Both the position numbers and the translations under genes were made by a program. Shown here piece by piece: positions 1 to 8,208 of a stretch of DNA of 10,611 bases. The notes under the pieces were generated by a model. That model had not been told where the DNA came from, did not search any database, and saw only the letters and a list, made by a program, of their open reading frames with translations. This DNA comes from Sulfurimonas sp. GTDB lineage: Bacteria; Campylobacterota; Campylobacteria; Campylobacterales; Sulfurimonadaceae. Each line of letters starts with the position of its first letter. Within the stretch, counting starts at the first letter, position 1. The stretch is taken from positions 1-10,611 of the forward strand of contig JAIOSY010000127.1 of the NCBI GenBank assembly GCA_021107375.1, written 5' to 3'.

Positions 1-3000
1 AATTCCTTTAGTAATATTTCCTTGAAATTTTAAAATTCTTGCATAAATTATATCTGTTTGAATACAATATGGTTTACTCTTATCATCATTTTCAAGATTA
101 GATTTAACATCAATAATTATTTTATATGCTTTATCTATATCATTAATATCTATATACATATTTACTAAATAATTTAACGAATTAATAAAATATAATTTAT
201 AAGTTATAAATAATTCTTTATTTAAATTATTTTTTAAATCAATAATATTTTCTCCAATTAATATTGCCTTTGTATATTCTTCATTACTAATATAAAGTAA
301 TAATAAATCAGATAAAGTTTGTATATATAGTTCTAACCACTCAGCATTATTATTTTCAAATGCTTTATATAGTACATTTAATTTAGTATTTTTTAAAAAT
401 AGTCGAATATTATATTGATTGTTTGTTAAATATGAGTACTCAATTGTAGAAAAATCTTCCCACTTAGCTATTTCTTTTAAAATCATTTCATATAATTTAT
501 CTTTAGCATCTGTATTATTTTTACCAAAAATAACATCTAACTCATATTCAAATTGTTTATCCAAAAAGATATTTAAAAGTGAGTGTCTATATTCATAAGA
601 ATTATCAAATGTAATATATCTTGAAAGTATTTCATAAACCTCTTCTATTATCTCATAATGAATTTCTGTAAGAGTTATTTCTTTTTTATTCCCTAAAAAG
701 TGCTTCTTTAAAGGTTGAAGTAATTTCTCTTTTGTTGTTTCTATTGATTTAAAAATATTTTTAACTACAGTAGAATTAAATGGAGTTCCAAGGAGAGAAG
801 AAAATAGCAATGTATTTACAGCTGCATTTCCATGATCTGCAAAGTATATTTTGAGTATATTTAGTCTCTCTTCTAAAACTGCGTAAGCCATAAGGTTAAA
901 TTTTTGTTTAAAATCTGTTTCACCTTGTTCTGCATTTATATGTTTAAAAGCATCTTGATATTTAGCATCTAAGATTGCAAATGTATTTTCAAGTGCTTCT
1001 TTAAACTCAGTTTTTACATCTGGATTAAATTTTATAGTTGGATTACTAATAATAAGTTTATCTTTTATTGTATATTCTGGAAGTTCTTTATTCTCTGTAT
1101 ATAATTTCTCATCACAAAGCATATTTATAGTCTCTACTGCAAATAGAGTGTTTACAGTTCCAGATCTATATTTATCTTCTAATTTCTCAATAATCATAGA
1201 TGATAAAGTCTCTATATTTTCTGTATTCTTCTCCTCTTTCATTACTTGAGAAATAAGTGAGTTTAGAGTTGTAAGGTCTAATCCTTTAAGCTCTTCTCTT
1301 TGTTGAAAGTCTAGTTTATCAGTAGGTATATCTGATTCAACAACTATTTCTATCTTATTTTCAATATCTACTGTTTCATATATTTTTATACCTGCTTTTT
1401 TTAGAAGTGCTACCGTATAAAAATTTTGTTCTTTATTAGCATATACTTTTTTTAAAGATACTGATGAATCACTTGGTCTTATAGTAGCCACTATATAAAT
1501 ATTAAACTTGTTTATGTCGTTTATAAACTGTGTCAAGATATACTCTGCTGATTCATCATCTATCCATTGTAAGTCATCGATAAATAAAACTATAGGTATA
1601 TCTTTATTTGAAAGTTCTTCTTGTAATTTCTTTATTGCTTCATTTAATTTTAGATACTGTTTTAGTTTTTTATCTTGTGATTTATTAAAGTCTGTATCTC
1701 TCTTAGTTATCATTTTCATATAATCTATTTTTGCATCAACTGTAAATCTATCTTCTGTTAAATTAGCAATATCAATAACTGAATCAATCTCAAGCTGTTT
1801 TTTTATAACATTAAAAATAGCATTAGGAATATAACTTTTTGCATTCTCTATAGTTACTTCTTTCTGTGTACGAAGTTCTTCTAGTCTAGTTGTTTCTTCT
1901 AATATAGAGTTTATTAAAGAACTAATTCCTGTATTACTGGAGGAGTGACCAACTTGGTTTAGTAAAGTAAGTTGTATCTGTTTAGGATTAGAGTTTAATA
2001 GATTACCTAAATGTTTTTTAACTAATTTAGTCTTACCTATTCCAGGCTCACCGGAGATAATTTCTAATGTAGTTATATCTTTATTTGTTTCAAAATCTTT
2101 ATATCTTTGTAATAAGCTTTCTTTTTCATCCTCTCTTCCAACAAATATATTTGATTTTACAGCTATTTTAGGTATATCACTTGTAGGACGCTCCAGCATT
2201 GCATATCTTTGCGTAAAGATTCTTTGCTCATCTAGTAGTTTTTTACTCTCTTTATATTTTCCTTCAATAACATTATATGGTTGAAATTCCTTATCCTCAT
2301 AGGCATATATAATTGATAAATTTGTATGTTGATTATCTTTTGAGTAAGAAAAAAGGAGAGATAGTATTGCTAATGAATCTTTATCAAGTTTATGTGGATT
2401 TTTGATAAATATAGCTTTAGGCATATCTATTGCAATACTAAGCATTATTTTTATTGCAAGTCTGATATATTCTGCTGGTGTTGATTCCTCAGCAAAATTT
2501 TCAGATAATTCTTTAAGGATTTTTCTTGAACTATCTGATATATAGATATTATCATTCTTTTTTTCTTGTATCGTTTTTACAGTTTTATTATTGATTGCTT
2601 CAATTACTCTAGCATTTATTTCATCTAGTAATTTTGCACCTAAATCTATTTGATCTATTCCTTCTTCTACCAACACATCATTCACATCACTCATAACAGT
2701 ACCAAAGACTAACTCTATACCATCATCTACAAAATCACTAAATAGAGTTTTAGATATACCACCAGTGAGAGAAGATAAAACTATACTTATCCCTTTTTTT
2801 GCAATATTTAGATTTTTTATTGTTTTAATAATACCTTCTACACTAGTTAATAACTCTTCAAATAGATAAGTGCTTTCAACATTTGTAATCTTATCGGTAT
2901 CTATAAATATTACATTTGTTTCCTTCCTCTTCCTTACTTCATCATTATCGTAAACTTCTCTAGCAGTTGCTAATGATATATTTAAACCACATACACCATT

Positions 3001-3099
3001 AAGACATATAGAATCTAAATCATCTTTTGAGAGTTCTATTAGTAGTGGTGTTGTTCTTGAATTAAATATATCTTTAATGTAATTTTCTAGTATTTGCAT
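1..3099 (-). CDS. Large STAND/AAA_16-type NTPase with TPR-like C-terminus, 3' end outside window
   Basis: The frame is open for 1033 codons from an ATG at 3099 to the window edge, so the C-terminus is missing. A GGAAA ribosome site lies seven to eight bases upstream of the ATG. Residues about 318-345 (FVGRED) open a canonical AAA_16 NTPase: Walker A is GEPGIGKT at 350-357 and Walker B is LFIDDLQW around D508-D509, followed by a sensor-like ATIRPSD near 540. A helical region follows with YRHSLL at about 837-842, resembling the winged-helix segment of STAND proteins. From about 900 onward it is helical and TPR-like. Residues 1-310 look like a degenerate copy of the same fold: FIKNPHKLDKDSLA at about 231-244 sits where a Walker B should be, but without the acidic pair, and no GK[ST] is seen near residues 35-42. 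By family analogy it would be a cytoplasmic ATP-driven switch or scaffold; its target is unknown. No enzymatic effector domain is visible, but one could lie past the window edge. Confidence 0.9.
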   Translation of the reverse strand, partial: MQILENYIKDIFNSRTTPLLIELSKDDLDSICLNGVCGLNISLATAREVYDNDEVRKRKETNVIFIDTDKITNVESTYLFEELLTSVEGIIKTIKNLNIAKKGISIVLSSLTGGISKTLFSDFVDDGIELVFGTVMSDVNDVLVEEGIDQIDLGAKLLDEINARVIEAINNKTVKTIQEKKNDNIYISDSSRKILKELSENFAEESTPAEYIRLAIKIMLSIAIDMPKAIFIKNPHKLDKDSLAILSLLFSYSKDNQHTNLSIIYAYEDKEFQPYNVIEGKYKESKKLLDEQRIFTQRYAMLERPTSDIPKIAVKSNIFVGREDEKESLLQRYKDFETNKDITTLEIISGEPGIGKTKLVKKHLGNLLNSNPKQIQLTLLNQVGHSSSNTGISSLINSILEETTRLEELRTQKEVTIENAKSYIPNAIFNVIKKQLEIDSVIDIANLTEDRFTVDAKIDYMKMITKRDTDFNKSQDKKLKQYLKLNEAIKKLQEELSNKDIPIVLFIDDLQWIDDESAEYILTQFINDINKFNIYIVATIRPSDSSVSLKKVYANKEQNFYTVALLKKAGIKIYETVDIENKIEIVVESDIPTDKLDFQQREELKGLDLTTLNSLISQVMKEEKNTENIETLSSMIIEKLEDKYRSGTVNTLFAVETINMLCDEKLYTENKELPEYTIKDKLIISNPTIKFNPDVKTEFKEALENTFAILDAKYQDAFKHINAEQGETDFKQKFNLMAYAVLEERLNILKIYFADHGNAAVNTLLFSSLLGTPFNSTVVKNIFKSIETTKEKLLQPLKKHFLGNKKEITLTEIHYEIIEEVYEILSRYITFDNSYEYRHSLLNIFLDKQFEYELDVIFGKNNTDAKDKLYEMILKEIAKWEDFSTIEYSYLTNNQYNIRLFLKNTKLNVLYKAFENNNAEWLELYIQTLSDLLLLYISNEEYTKAILIGENIIDLKNNLNKELFITYKLYFINSLNYLVNMYIDINDIDKAYKIIIDVKSNLENDDKSKPYCIQTDIIYARILKFQGNITKGI

Positions 3100-3137
3100 T
3101 TGATTTCCAATAAAATTTTTTCTAATTATTTCAGAAG

Positions 3138-3143
3138 ATTATA
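3138..3143 (-). promoter_or_regulatory. Candidate -10 box for the large NTPase gene
   Basis: A perfect TATAAT reads on the minus strand, 38 bases before the ATG at 3099, and is preceded by TGTGA. No good -35 is found at the usual distance. The nearest TTG-type element (TTGTAT, 3169-3164) is about 20 bases upstream of the -10. Weak -35 boxes are common in Campylobacterota promoters, so this is plausible, but the background is so AT-rich that chance matches are likely. Confidence 0.4.
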
Positions 3144-3168
3144 TCACATATTAAATATTCACTATACA

Positions 3169-3209
3169 AGATATATCTAGCTAAACTGATAACATAATAT
3201 CATATGATA
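3169..3209. repeat. Two short perfect palindromes upstream of the NTPase gene
   Basis: AGATATATCT (3169-3178) and TATCATATGATA (3198-3209) are each perfectly self-complementary. They lie about 70 and 100 bases upstream of the NTPase start, just beyond the candidate promoter. They could be regulator-binding sites. They could also be chance, since all but a few of the bases are A or T. No hairpin function is implied because neither has a loop. Confidence 0.3.
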
Positions 3210-3300
3210 AAGCACTTACATATTTATCTATTTGAAGTGTTTAATCTAGAACAAGAATCAGTAAGGTCAATATTAAAAGCGATAAATAAAAATAAAATAG

Positions 3301-4429
3301 CTATATTCCTACATCACTAAAATCTATTTCTTGATGTAATTTTTTAAGATTTTTAATCTCTTCTTCTAAATTACTTTTTTCAGTTATAATCAATTTATCA
3401 TCTTTAGAAGTTTTCTCTAAAATACTAATAAAAGATTCTAAATCTCTAATACAATCATATTTTACTATCTCTGAAAACACTTTAGGGATACTTTTTCCTA
3501 ATTTAATTTCATCAATAATAGCATTTCTTATTCTAGGTAAAGACACTATAACTTTTGGGATTTGTGATAAAAACTCATCACTTTGCTTATCCAAAATATC
3601 TTCATTAAATATCATTTCATCCATTAAAATTCGTACAAAATTAGATTCAAAATTATTCATATTTATTCTACATAAATTTCCACTTTTACTTTTTGCAATG
3701 GCATTAATATCTTTAGATAAATTTATTAATTCTATTTTAGAGTCTTTCACTAGATTAGAACTAATAATTTATGTTCTAGTTTTCATTAAACTAATTGCAC
3801 CAAATAATGATGAAGAAAATTCTTGATATTCTTCATCAATTGCCTGATTATCTATGCATATTCCAAAATCTATAAATTCTAAAATACTAATATCATCTTT
3901 TTTAGTGTAATCAAAATCATTATTATCAATCTTTTTCTTCTTTATTAAATTTAATGTCTCTTCAACATTCTTAGCAGAAGATAAAATATTTTTAACAAAA
4001 CTATACGATTTATATATATGACTTAAAGATATACTGCTTTGCTCATGCTTTATATCTGTAGTTACATTTAAAACATATGCTGGTTTAGAATCAGAATTTA
4101 TAGGGAAATAGATTACATCTGGTATTCCTAATCTTGCTTCTTTGAAGTTAATATCTCCATTTCTACTTATTATAAATGGAGATATATTTTTCTATATACC
4201 TCTTTTGTTTATTCCTCTAAACAAACTAGCTTTAATTTTTTTAATATATTCTTCATCTAATAAATTAACATCTACTTTAGATATTAATTTACTTATATAT
4301 TTATAATCATTTGTAGTTGCAGCAATTAGCCACCCACGAACTTCCATCTCTTGATGTCTAAAAATATCTCTAATATAATTTTCAATTTCTGTTAAAAAAC
4401 CAATATTTTAGATTATCTAAATCTGTCAT
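3301..4429 (-). pseudogene. Decayed gene of unknown function (frameshift plus two in-frame stops)
   Basis: A protein-like reading starts at ATG 4429 (MTDLDNLKYW) and breaks at the T6 tract (A6 at 4394-4399 on the plus strand). Reading that tract as T5 continues smoothly as WFLTEIENYIRDIF and onward. In that frame a TAG (4194-4192) and a TAA (3771-3769) interrupt, with 140 codons between them that contain no ATG, GTG or TTG usable near the beginning. The frame then runs on to TAG at 3301. The final 149-codon open stretch could formally start at GTG 3750, but that codon has no ribosome site and is in phase with the upstream reading, so I treat it as the same gene. Repaired, the product would be about 375 residues, soluble, mostly helical, with no signal peptide, membrane helix or motif I recognise. 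No clear Shine-Dalgarno precedes ATG 4429. A sequencing error could explain one lesion but hardly all three. The alternative is two genes, with the second being 3750-3301. Confidence 0.72.
4151..4185. repeat. Perfect 12-bp inverted repeat with 11-base loop
   Basis: ATATCTCCATTT (4151-4162) is exactly complementary to AAATGGAGATAT (4174-4185), with 4163-4173 as loop. It lies inside the decayed gene, beginning seven bases downstream of the in-frame TAG in the sense of transcription. No T-run follows on the minus strand, so it is not a standard intrinsic terminator for that gene. A short T5 follows on the plus strand, but no plus-strand gene ends there. Confidence 0.8.
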
Positions 4430-4460
4430 TAAATTAAAATTTGAAGTTTCTTATTCTTAT

Positions 4461-4466
4461 ATTATA
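4461..4466 (-). promoter_or_regulatory. Candidate -10 box upstream of the decayed gene
   Basis: TATAAT reads on the minus strand in the 91-base gap after the response regulator gene, about 32 bases before ATG 4429. The sequence 17 bases upstream (CCTGAA) does not match a -35 consensus. It would let the decayed gene be transcribed separately from the two-component operon. Evidence is limited to this one hexamer in AT-rich DNA. Confidence 0.3.
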
Positions 4467-4520
4467 TTGATTACTTGCATACTTTCAGGCACTTTTTAGA
4501 CCTCAGAATTTTACTTTAAA

Positions 4521-5588
4521 TCAAAAATCGAAAATATCTTGAGTATCACTCTCTACTTGTAACCACATATTTGAAATAGTATGCATATCACTCGTTATAG
4601 AAGCATCAAGTGCATTTATTTTAGTTTCTTCTCCTGATGCTAGATCATCATGCCATTTTCCAAGAACAAACATAAAAGTTTCTAAAAGAGTAAAGATATA
4701 GTTCACAGTCCTCTTATCATCTGGTAATGGTTCATCTTTTAGTATTTTTGAAAAGCTAGACATCTCAACACTAAGTTTATTAAAAAAGTTATAGTGTGAT
4801 AAGATAGATCCATATTTAGAAAACCTTCTTGCCAATTCTTTGAGAGAATTAATCTCTATAGAATCAATACTATTTAATATATTTATTATTATCATATCTA
4901 CTTCAGACTGAAGCTCTATAAGTTCATGTAAATCTTCATTTATTAAATAAGTTATTTGCTCTTTAATATAGTTTTCTTCAATAATCTGAGTTTCTGTTTT
5001 AATCTCTTTTTTTGTATGTGTCATCTGCTCTTTATGAACCATTGTGTCTAAAATACGAAGAGATTTTTCTAACTTTAAATTTCTTTCAGTAAGCTCTTTA
5101 TTTTGCTCTTCAAGTTTTATTGTCATCTCTTCCATTTGATGAACATGTTCTTCAACAAACCTACGATCACTAATAGCTAAAGAGACCTTATATAGAACAT
5201 TTACAAATTGAATATTGTTAATAGGTTTCGTAATAAACCCTGAGATGCCTATATCTATAGCCTTAGTTAAAAATCCCATCTCATTGTATGCAGTAGTAAT
5301 AATTATAGCTTGAAGAGAGTTCTTTTTGATTATCTCTGTACTCATCTCTATACCGTCCATATTTGGCATATTTATATCGGTAATAACCAAGTCATAATAA
5401 AAATCATTTTGTTTATAAAATTCTAAATACTTTTGTAAACCATCTTGACCATCAACGGCTAAAGTTATATCCGAAAAAAAGTTACCAAGCATTTTACTTG
5501 TTTGAACTCTTACATCATCATTATCTTCTACATATAAAACTTTAAGTATCTTACCATGACTTTTTAATTCGTCTAGTTTTATGTTCAC
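4521..5588 (-). CDS. Response regulator: receiver domain, coiled coil, helical C-terminal domain of unknown function
   Basis: The 355-residue product starts at GTG 5588. Residues 15-135 form a CheY-like receiver: acidic pair E21-D22, phospho-acceptor D71 in ITDINMPNMDG, T98-T99, and K121 in FITKP. All the catalytic residues are present, so it should accept a phosphoryl group. Residues about 145-200 are Glu/Lys/Leu-rich and predicted to be a coiled coil (dimerisation). Residues about 205-355 look like a helical bundle with FMFVLGKWHDD at about 305-315; I recognise no DNA-binding, GGDEF, EAL, HD-GYP or PP2C signature. It lies 67 bases after the histidine kinase gene on the same strand, so that kinase is the likely phosphodonor (inference). 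Its output is therefore probably protein-protein contact or an unknown activity rather than direct promoter binding. Confidence 0.93.
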   Translation of the reverse strand: MNIKLDELKSHGKILKVLYVEDNDDVRVQTSKMLGNFFSDITLAVDGQDGLQKYLEFYKQNDFYYDLVITDINMPNMDGIEMSTEIIKKNSLQAIIITTAYNEMGFLTKAIDIGISGFITKPINNIQFVNVLYKVSLAISDRRFVEEHVHQMEEMTIKLEEQNKELTERNLKLEKSLRILDTMVHKEQMTHTKKEIKTETQIIEENYIKEQITYLINEDLHELIELQSEVDMIIINILNSIDSIEINSLKELARRFSKYGSILSHYNFFNKLSVEMSSFSKILKDEPLPDDKRTVNYIFTLLETFMFVLGKWHDDLASGEETKINALDASITSDMHTISNMWLQVESDTQDIFDF

Positions 5589-5595
5589 CTATTTA

Positions 5596-5600
5596 TCCTT
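5596..5600 (-). promoter_or_regulatory. Ribosome binding site supporting the GTG start of the response regulator
   Basis: AAGGA reads on the minus strand with a seven-base spacer to GTG 5588. This good match and spacing favour the GTG over internal codons, and they place the receiver domain's first strand about 13 residues into the protein, as is usual. Confidence 0.7.
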
Positions 5601-5655
5601 CAACTTATGAAAATTCAATTAAAGACACTATATTACTTATACAATTATAAATAGT

Positions 5656-8208
5656 TTATATCCAAAAATCTATAATAAAAACTGCACCATTTTCATCATT
5701 AGTTACACTAAGTTTACCACCACAATGCTCTTCAATTATAGTTTTAGACATATAAAGTCCTAAACCTGTTCCATCTTTTTCTAATTTTGTTGAAAAGTAT
5801 GGATTAAATATCTTTTGTATAATATCATCAGGTATCCCACCACCATTATCTTTTATAATTATACTTGGTTTTGAATGTTCAACACCACAAACAGTATCTA
5901 TAGTTATTGTAGGATTTTCAATATTATTTTCAAATAAAATATCCTCTGCATTTTTAATGATATTTAAAATTACCTGTATAACTTCATTTGGAAAAGTTTC
6001 TATATTATGAGTACAAGAAAAAGAAGTTATAATTTTTATATTTTTATTTTCAACTGATTTTGTTACTAAAGATAAAGTGCCTTCTACTAATTTTTTTAAA
6101 TTTGTAATCTCTTTTTCTTTATTATCTTTAAAAAAATTTCTAAAATCATCTATAGTTGAACTTAAATATTGAGAATAATCATCTATGAGTCCCAACTCTT
6201 TTTTAAAGAACTCTTTATCTATCTCTCCCATAATACATTTTAATTGTAAATTATTTGATGTAACACTTATGGCATTTAGAGGTTGTCTCCATTGATGGGC
6301 TATCATAGATATCATCTCACCCATTTGAGCCAATCTACTTTGGTTAAGCATCTGTTGATCTTGCAAACGATTTTTCTCAACCTCTGTATTAATTCTTTCT
6401 TCAAGAGTTTGATTTAAGTTTTCAATTTTATTTTTCAACATATTTTGCTTAATTAAAAAATATAAAATTATCAATAATATTATAATAAATACACCTATTA
6501 TTTTCCATATTAAAATATAATCTATAGATTTTTTATATTTAATTGACACCCAATCATTAAAAATCTTTTGTTGTTCTTTTATATCTAAGTTGTCTACTGC
6601 TTTTTGTAATATCCCAAATAAAATTTTGTCATCATTTCTTACAGCAATTCCAAGCTTCCAAGTTTCATCCAATTTAGCTGCAATTTGAAGTTCCCCTGTA
6701 AACTCTTTTTGAAATAGATATCCAACTGATGCAAGTGTACCAATATATCCAAATAATTTACCATCTCTTACTTTTTCTAAACCATCTTCTACACTATCAA
6801 CTTCTATTATATTAAGATTTTGATATTTCTTTTTAAATATTTCTAAATAAGCATAATCTTTTACAATACCAATCTTTTCATCTGTTAAAATATTAAAATC
6901 CACTATAAATGGAACTTCAGGTTTTGTAGCAAGAACAAGTGGTGTTTTTAAATATGGCGTTGTAAAATTCATATATTTTTTTCTTTTGGGAGTTTGCATA
7001 ACTAAAGATAATATATCACATTTTCTTTCTTTAGCATATTCTAAAGATTGACTCCAACTAGTAGTTTTAACTATTTTTATTGGTATTTGTAAATTTTTTT
7101 GAAATAATTTAAAATAATCAGCACTAATTCCTATATGTTTTCCATCTTCATCAAAAGCTTCAAATGGCATCCACTTAGGATCTATACACATTTTAATCTC
7201 TTGTTTATTTTTTAAATATTCTTGCTCTAAGTGTGTTAAACTTATATTTGTTTTCTTATCATATTGAAAAATAAACTCATCTAAAACTACCTTATTTTTT
7301 ATATATCCCATTACATTATAAATATCATATATTCTTTGAATTTTATGCTTATCTATATGACCCAAATGATTGACTTTATAATAAGCTAATTTTTTTAATT
7401 CATTAGCTTCATATAGTAAAGCTTCTTTTGATTTATTTTGAATGTTATACTTTTTTAAAATAATTTGAACTGTTTCATCTATATGATTAAAAGCATATTC
7501 CCACCCTTTTAGAGAAGCAGTTTTAAATTTTATTACTCTTTGTTTATAATTTATCAGCTCATAATTAGAGGTAAATAAAATATCACTATAAAAATCAAAA
7601 CCATAATCTTTAGGATCAAATATTTTATATTTAACCCCTTTTTCTTTTAATAAAAAAGGTTCATTTGATATATATGAAGCCATTAGGTCTGTTTTTTTAT
7701 TAATTAAATCATCTATATTAAAAGAGTGCTCTTGAGTTATCATATCATTTATATTTACACCCTCTTGCTTTAGTATCGCTTGAAATGAGACACTAGAATA
7801 AACATCAGGAGTACTCATAATTCTCTTATTAAAAAAATCTTTTATAGTTTTAATATTTGAATCATCTGTAGCTAAAAGAATAGATGGAGATGATTGAAAA
7901 ATAGCAGATAAAAGTTTAATATCAGTACCATTTGATTTATTAACAATTAAAGATGAACGTCCTATGCCATAAGTAGCTTTTTTTGACATCACTTCATCAA
8001 CTACATTAATCCCATATTTAAATCTCTTGATTTCTACATCAAGTCCAACATCAGTATAAAAACCTTTCTCTTTTGCCATATAATATCCAGCAAATTGAAA
8101 CTGATCTAACCATTGAAGCTGAATAGATACCTTCTCTAAATCTCTGGCGTTTAGTAAACTAATTAACATTAAAATTGATACAATGATTACTCTTATATTA
8201 TTTTTCAC
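5656..8208 (-). CDS. Hybrid sensor histidine kinase with tandem NMT1-like and SBP_bac_3-like periplasmic domains
   Basis: The 850-residue product is an inner-membrane sensor kinase. Residues 1-21 are a signal peptide (hydrophobic core IIVSILMLISLL). Residues about 26-245 match the NMT1/THI5-like solute-binding family, with the characteristic LQWLDQFQFAGYYMAKEKGFY region at 31-51. Residues about 338-560 match SBP_bac_3 (CIDPKWMPFE at 341-350, then the FTTPY-type segment). A single membrane helix spans about 564-586, followed by a coiled coil without an obvious HAMP domain. The kinase core has the phospho-acceptor in IAHQWRQPLN (H638), N-box N753, G1 box DNGGGIP from D787, F-box IFNPYFSTK and G2 box GTGLGLYMSK from G813, so all catalytic motifs are intact. 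The GTG start overlaps the exporter stop by GTGA, indicating translational coupling; a GAGGG lies somewhat far upstream (about 13 bases). The next gene downstream is its probable partner regulator. The ligands are unknown: these folds bind pyrimidine or sulfonate-like and amino-acid-like solutes in other proteins. Confidence 0.95.
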   Translation of the reverse strand: MKNNIRVIIVSILMLISLLNARDLEKVSIQLQWLDQFQFAGYYMAKEKGFYTDVGLDVEIKRFKYGINVVDEVMSKKATYGIGRSSLIVNKSNGTDIKLLSAIFQSSPSILLATDDSNIKTIKDFFNKRIMSTPDVYSSVSFQAILKQEGVNINDMITQEHSFNIDDLINKKTDLMASYISNEPFLLKEKGVKYKIFDPKDYGFDFYSDILFTSNYELINYKQRVIKFKTASLKGWEYAFNHIDETVQIILKKYNIQNKSKEALLYEANELKKLAYYKVNHLGHIDKHKIQRIYDIYNVMGYIKNKVVLDEFIFQYDKKTNISLTHLEQEYLKNKQEIKMCIDPKWMPFEAFDEDGKHIGISADYFKLFQKNLQIPIKIVKTTSWSQSLEYAKERKCDILSLVMQTPKRKKYMNFTTPYLKTPLVLATKPEVPFIVDFNILTDEKIGIVKDYAYLEIFKKKYQNLNIIEVDSVEDGLEKVRDGKLFGYIGTLASVGYLFQKEFTGELQIAAKLDETWKLGIAVRNDDKILFGILQKAVDNLDIKEQQKIFNDWVSIKYKKSIDYILIWKIIGVFIIILLIILYFLIKQNMLKNKIENLNQTLEERINTEVEKNRLQDQQMLNQSRLAQMGEMISMIAHQWRQPLNAISVTSNNLQLKCIMGEIDKEFFKKELGLIDDYSQYLSSTIDDFRNFFKDNKEKEITNLKKLVEGTLSLVTKSVENKNIKIITSFSCTHNIETFPNEVIQVILNIIKNAEDILFENNIENPTITIDTVCGVEHSKPSIIIKDNGGGIPDDIIQKIFNPYFSTKLEKDGTGLGLYMSKTIIEEHCGGKLSVTNDENGAVFIIDFWI

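Noticed and set aside
1508..1723. Plus-strand open stretch of 71 codons
   Set aside because: It is antisense to the Walker B region of the NTPase gene, has Ser/Phe/Ile-rich shadow composition and lacks a ribosome site.
3285..3303. T-rich stretch after the decayed gene's last stop as a terminator
   Set aside because: There is a T-rich tract but no GC-bearing stem; TAGCTA alone cannot form a useful hairpin.
3204..3320. Plus-strand open stretch of 38 codons starting at ATG 3204 (MIKHLHIYLF...)
   Set aside because: It has no ribosome site, is very short, overlaps the tail of the decayed gene on the other strand and resembles nothing known.
4480..4520. Terminator after the response regulator
   Set aside because: The best pairing (AGGT with GCCT) is only four pairs including a wobble, with no T-run after it on the minus strand.
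5644..5649. TATAAT on the minus strand in the gap before the response regulator, as a promoter
   Set aside because: No matching -35 element and strong AT bias; the short gap fits read-through from the kinase gene better.
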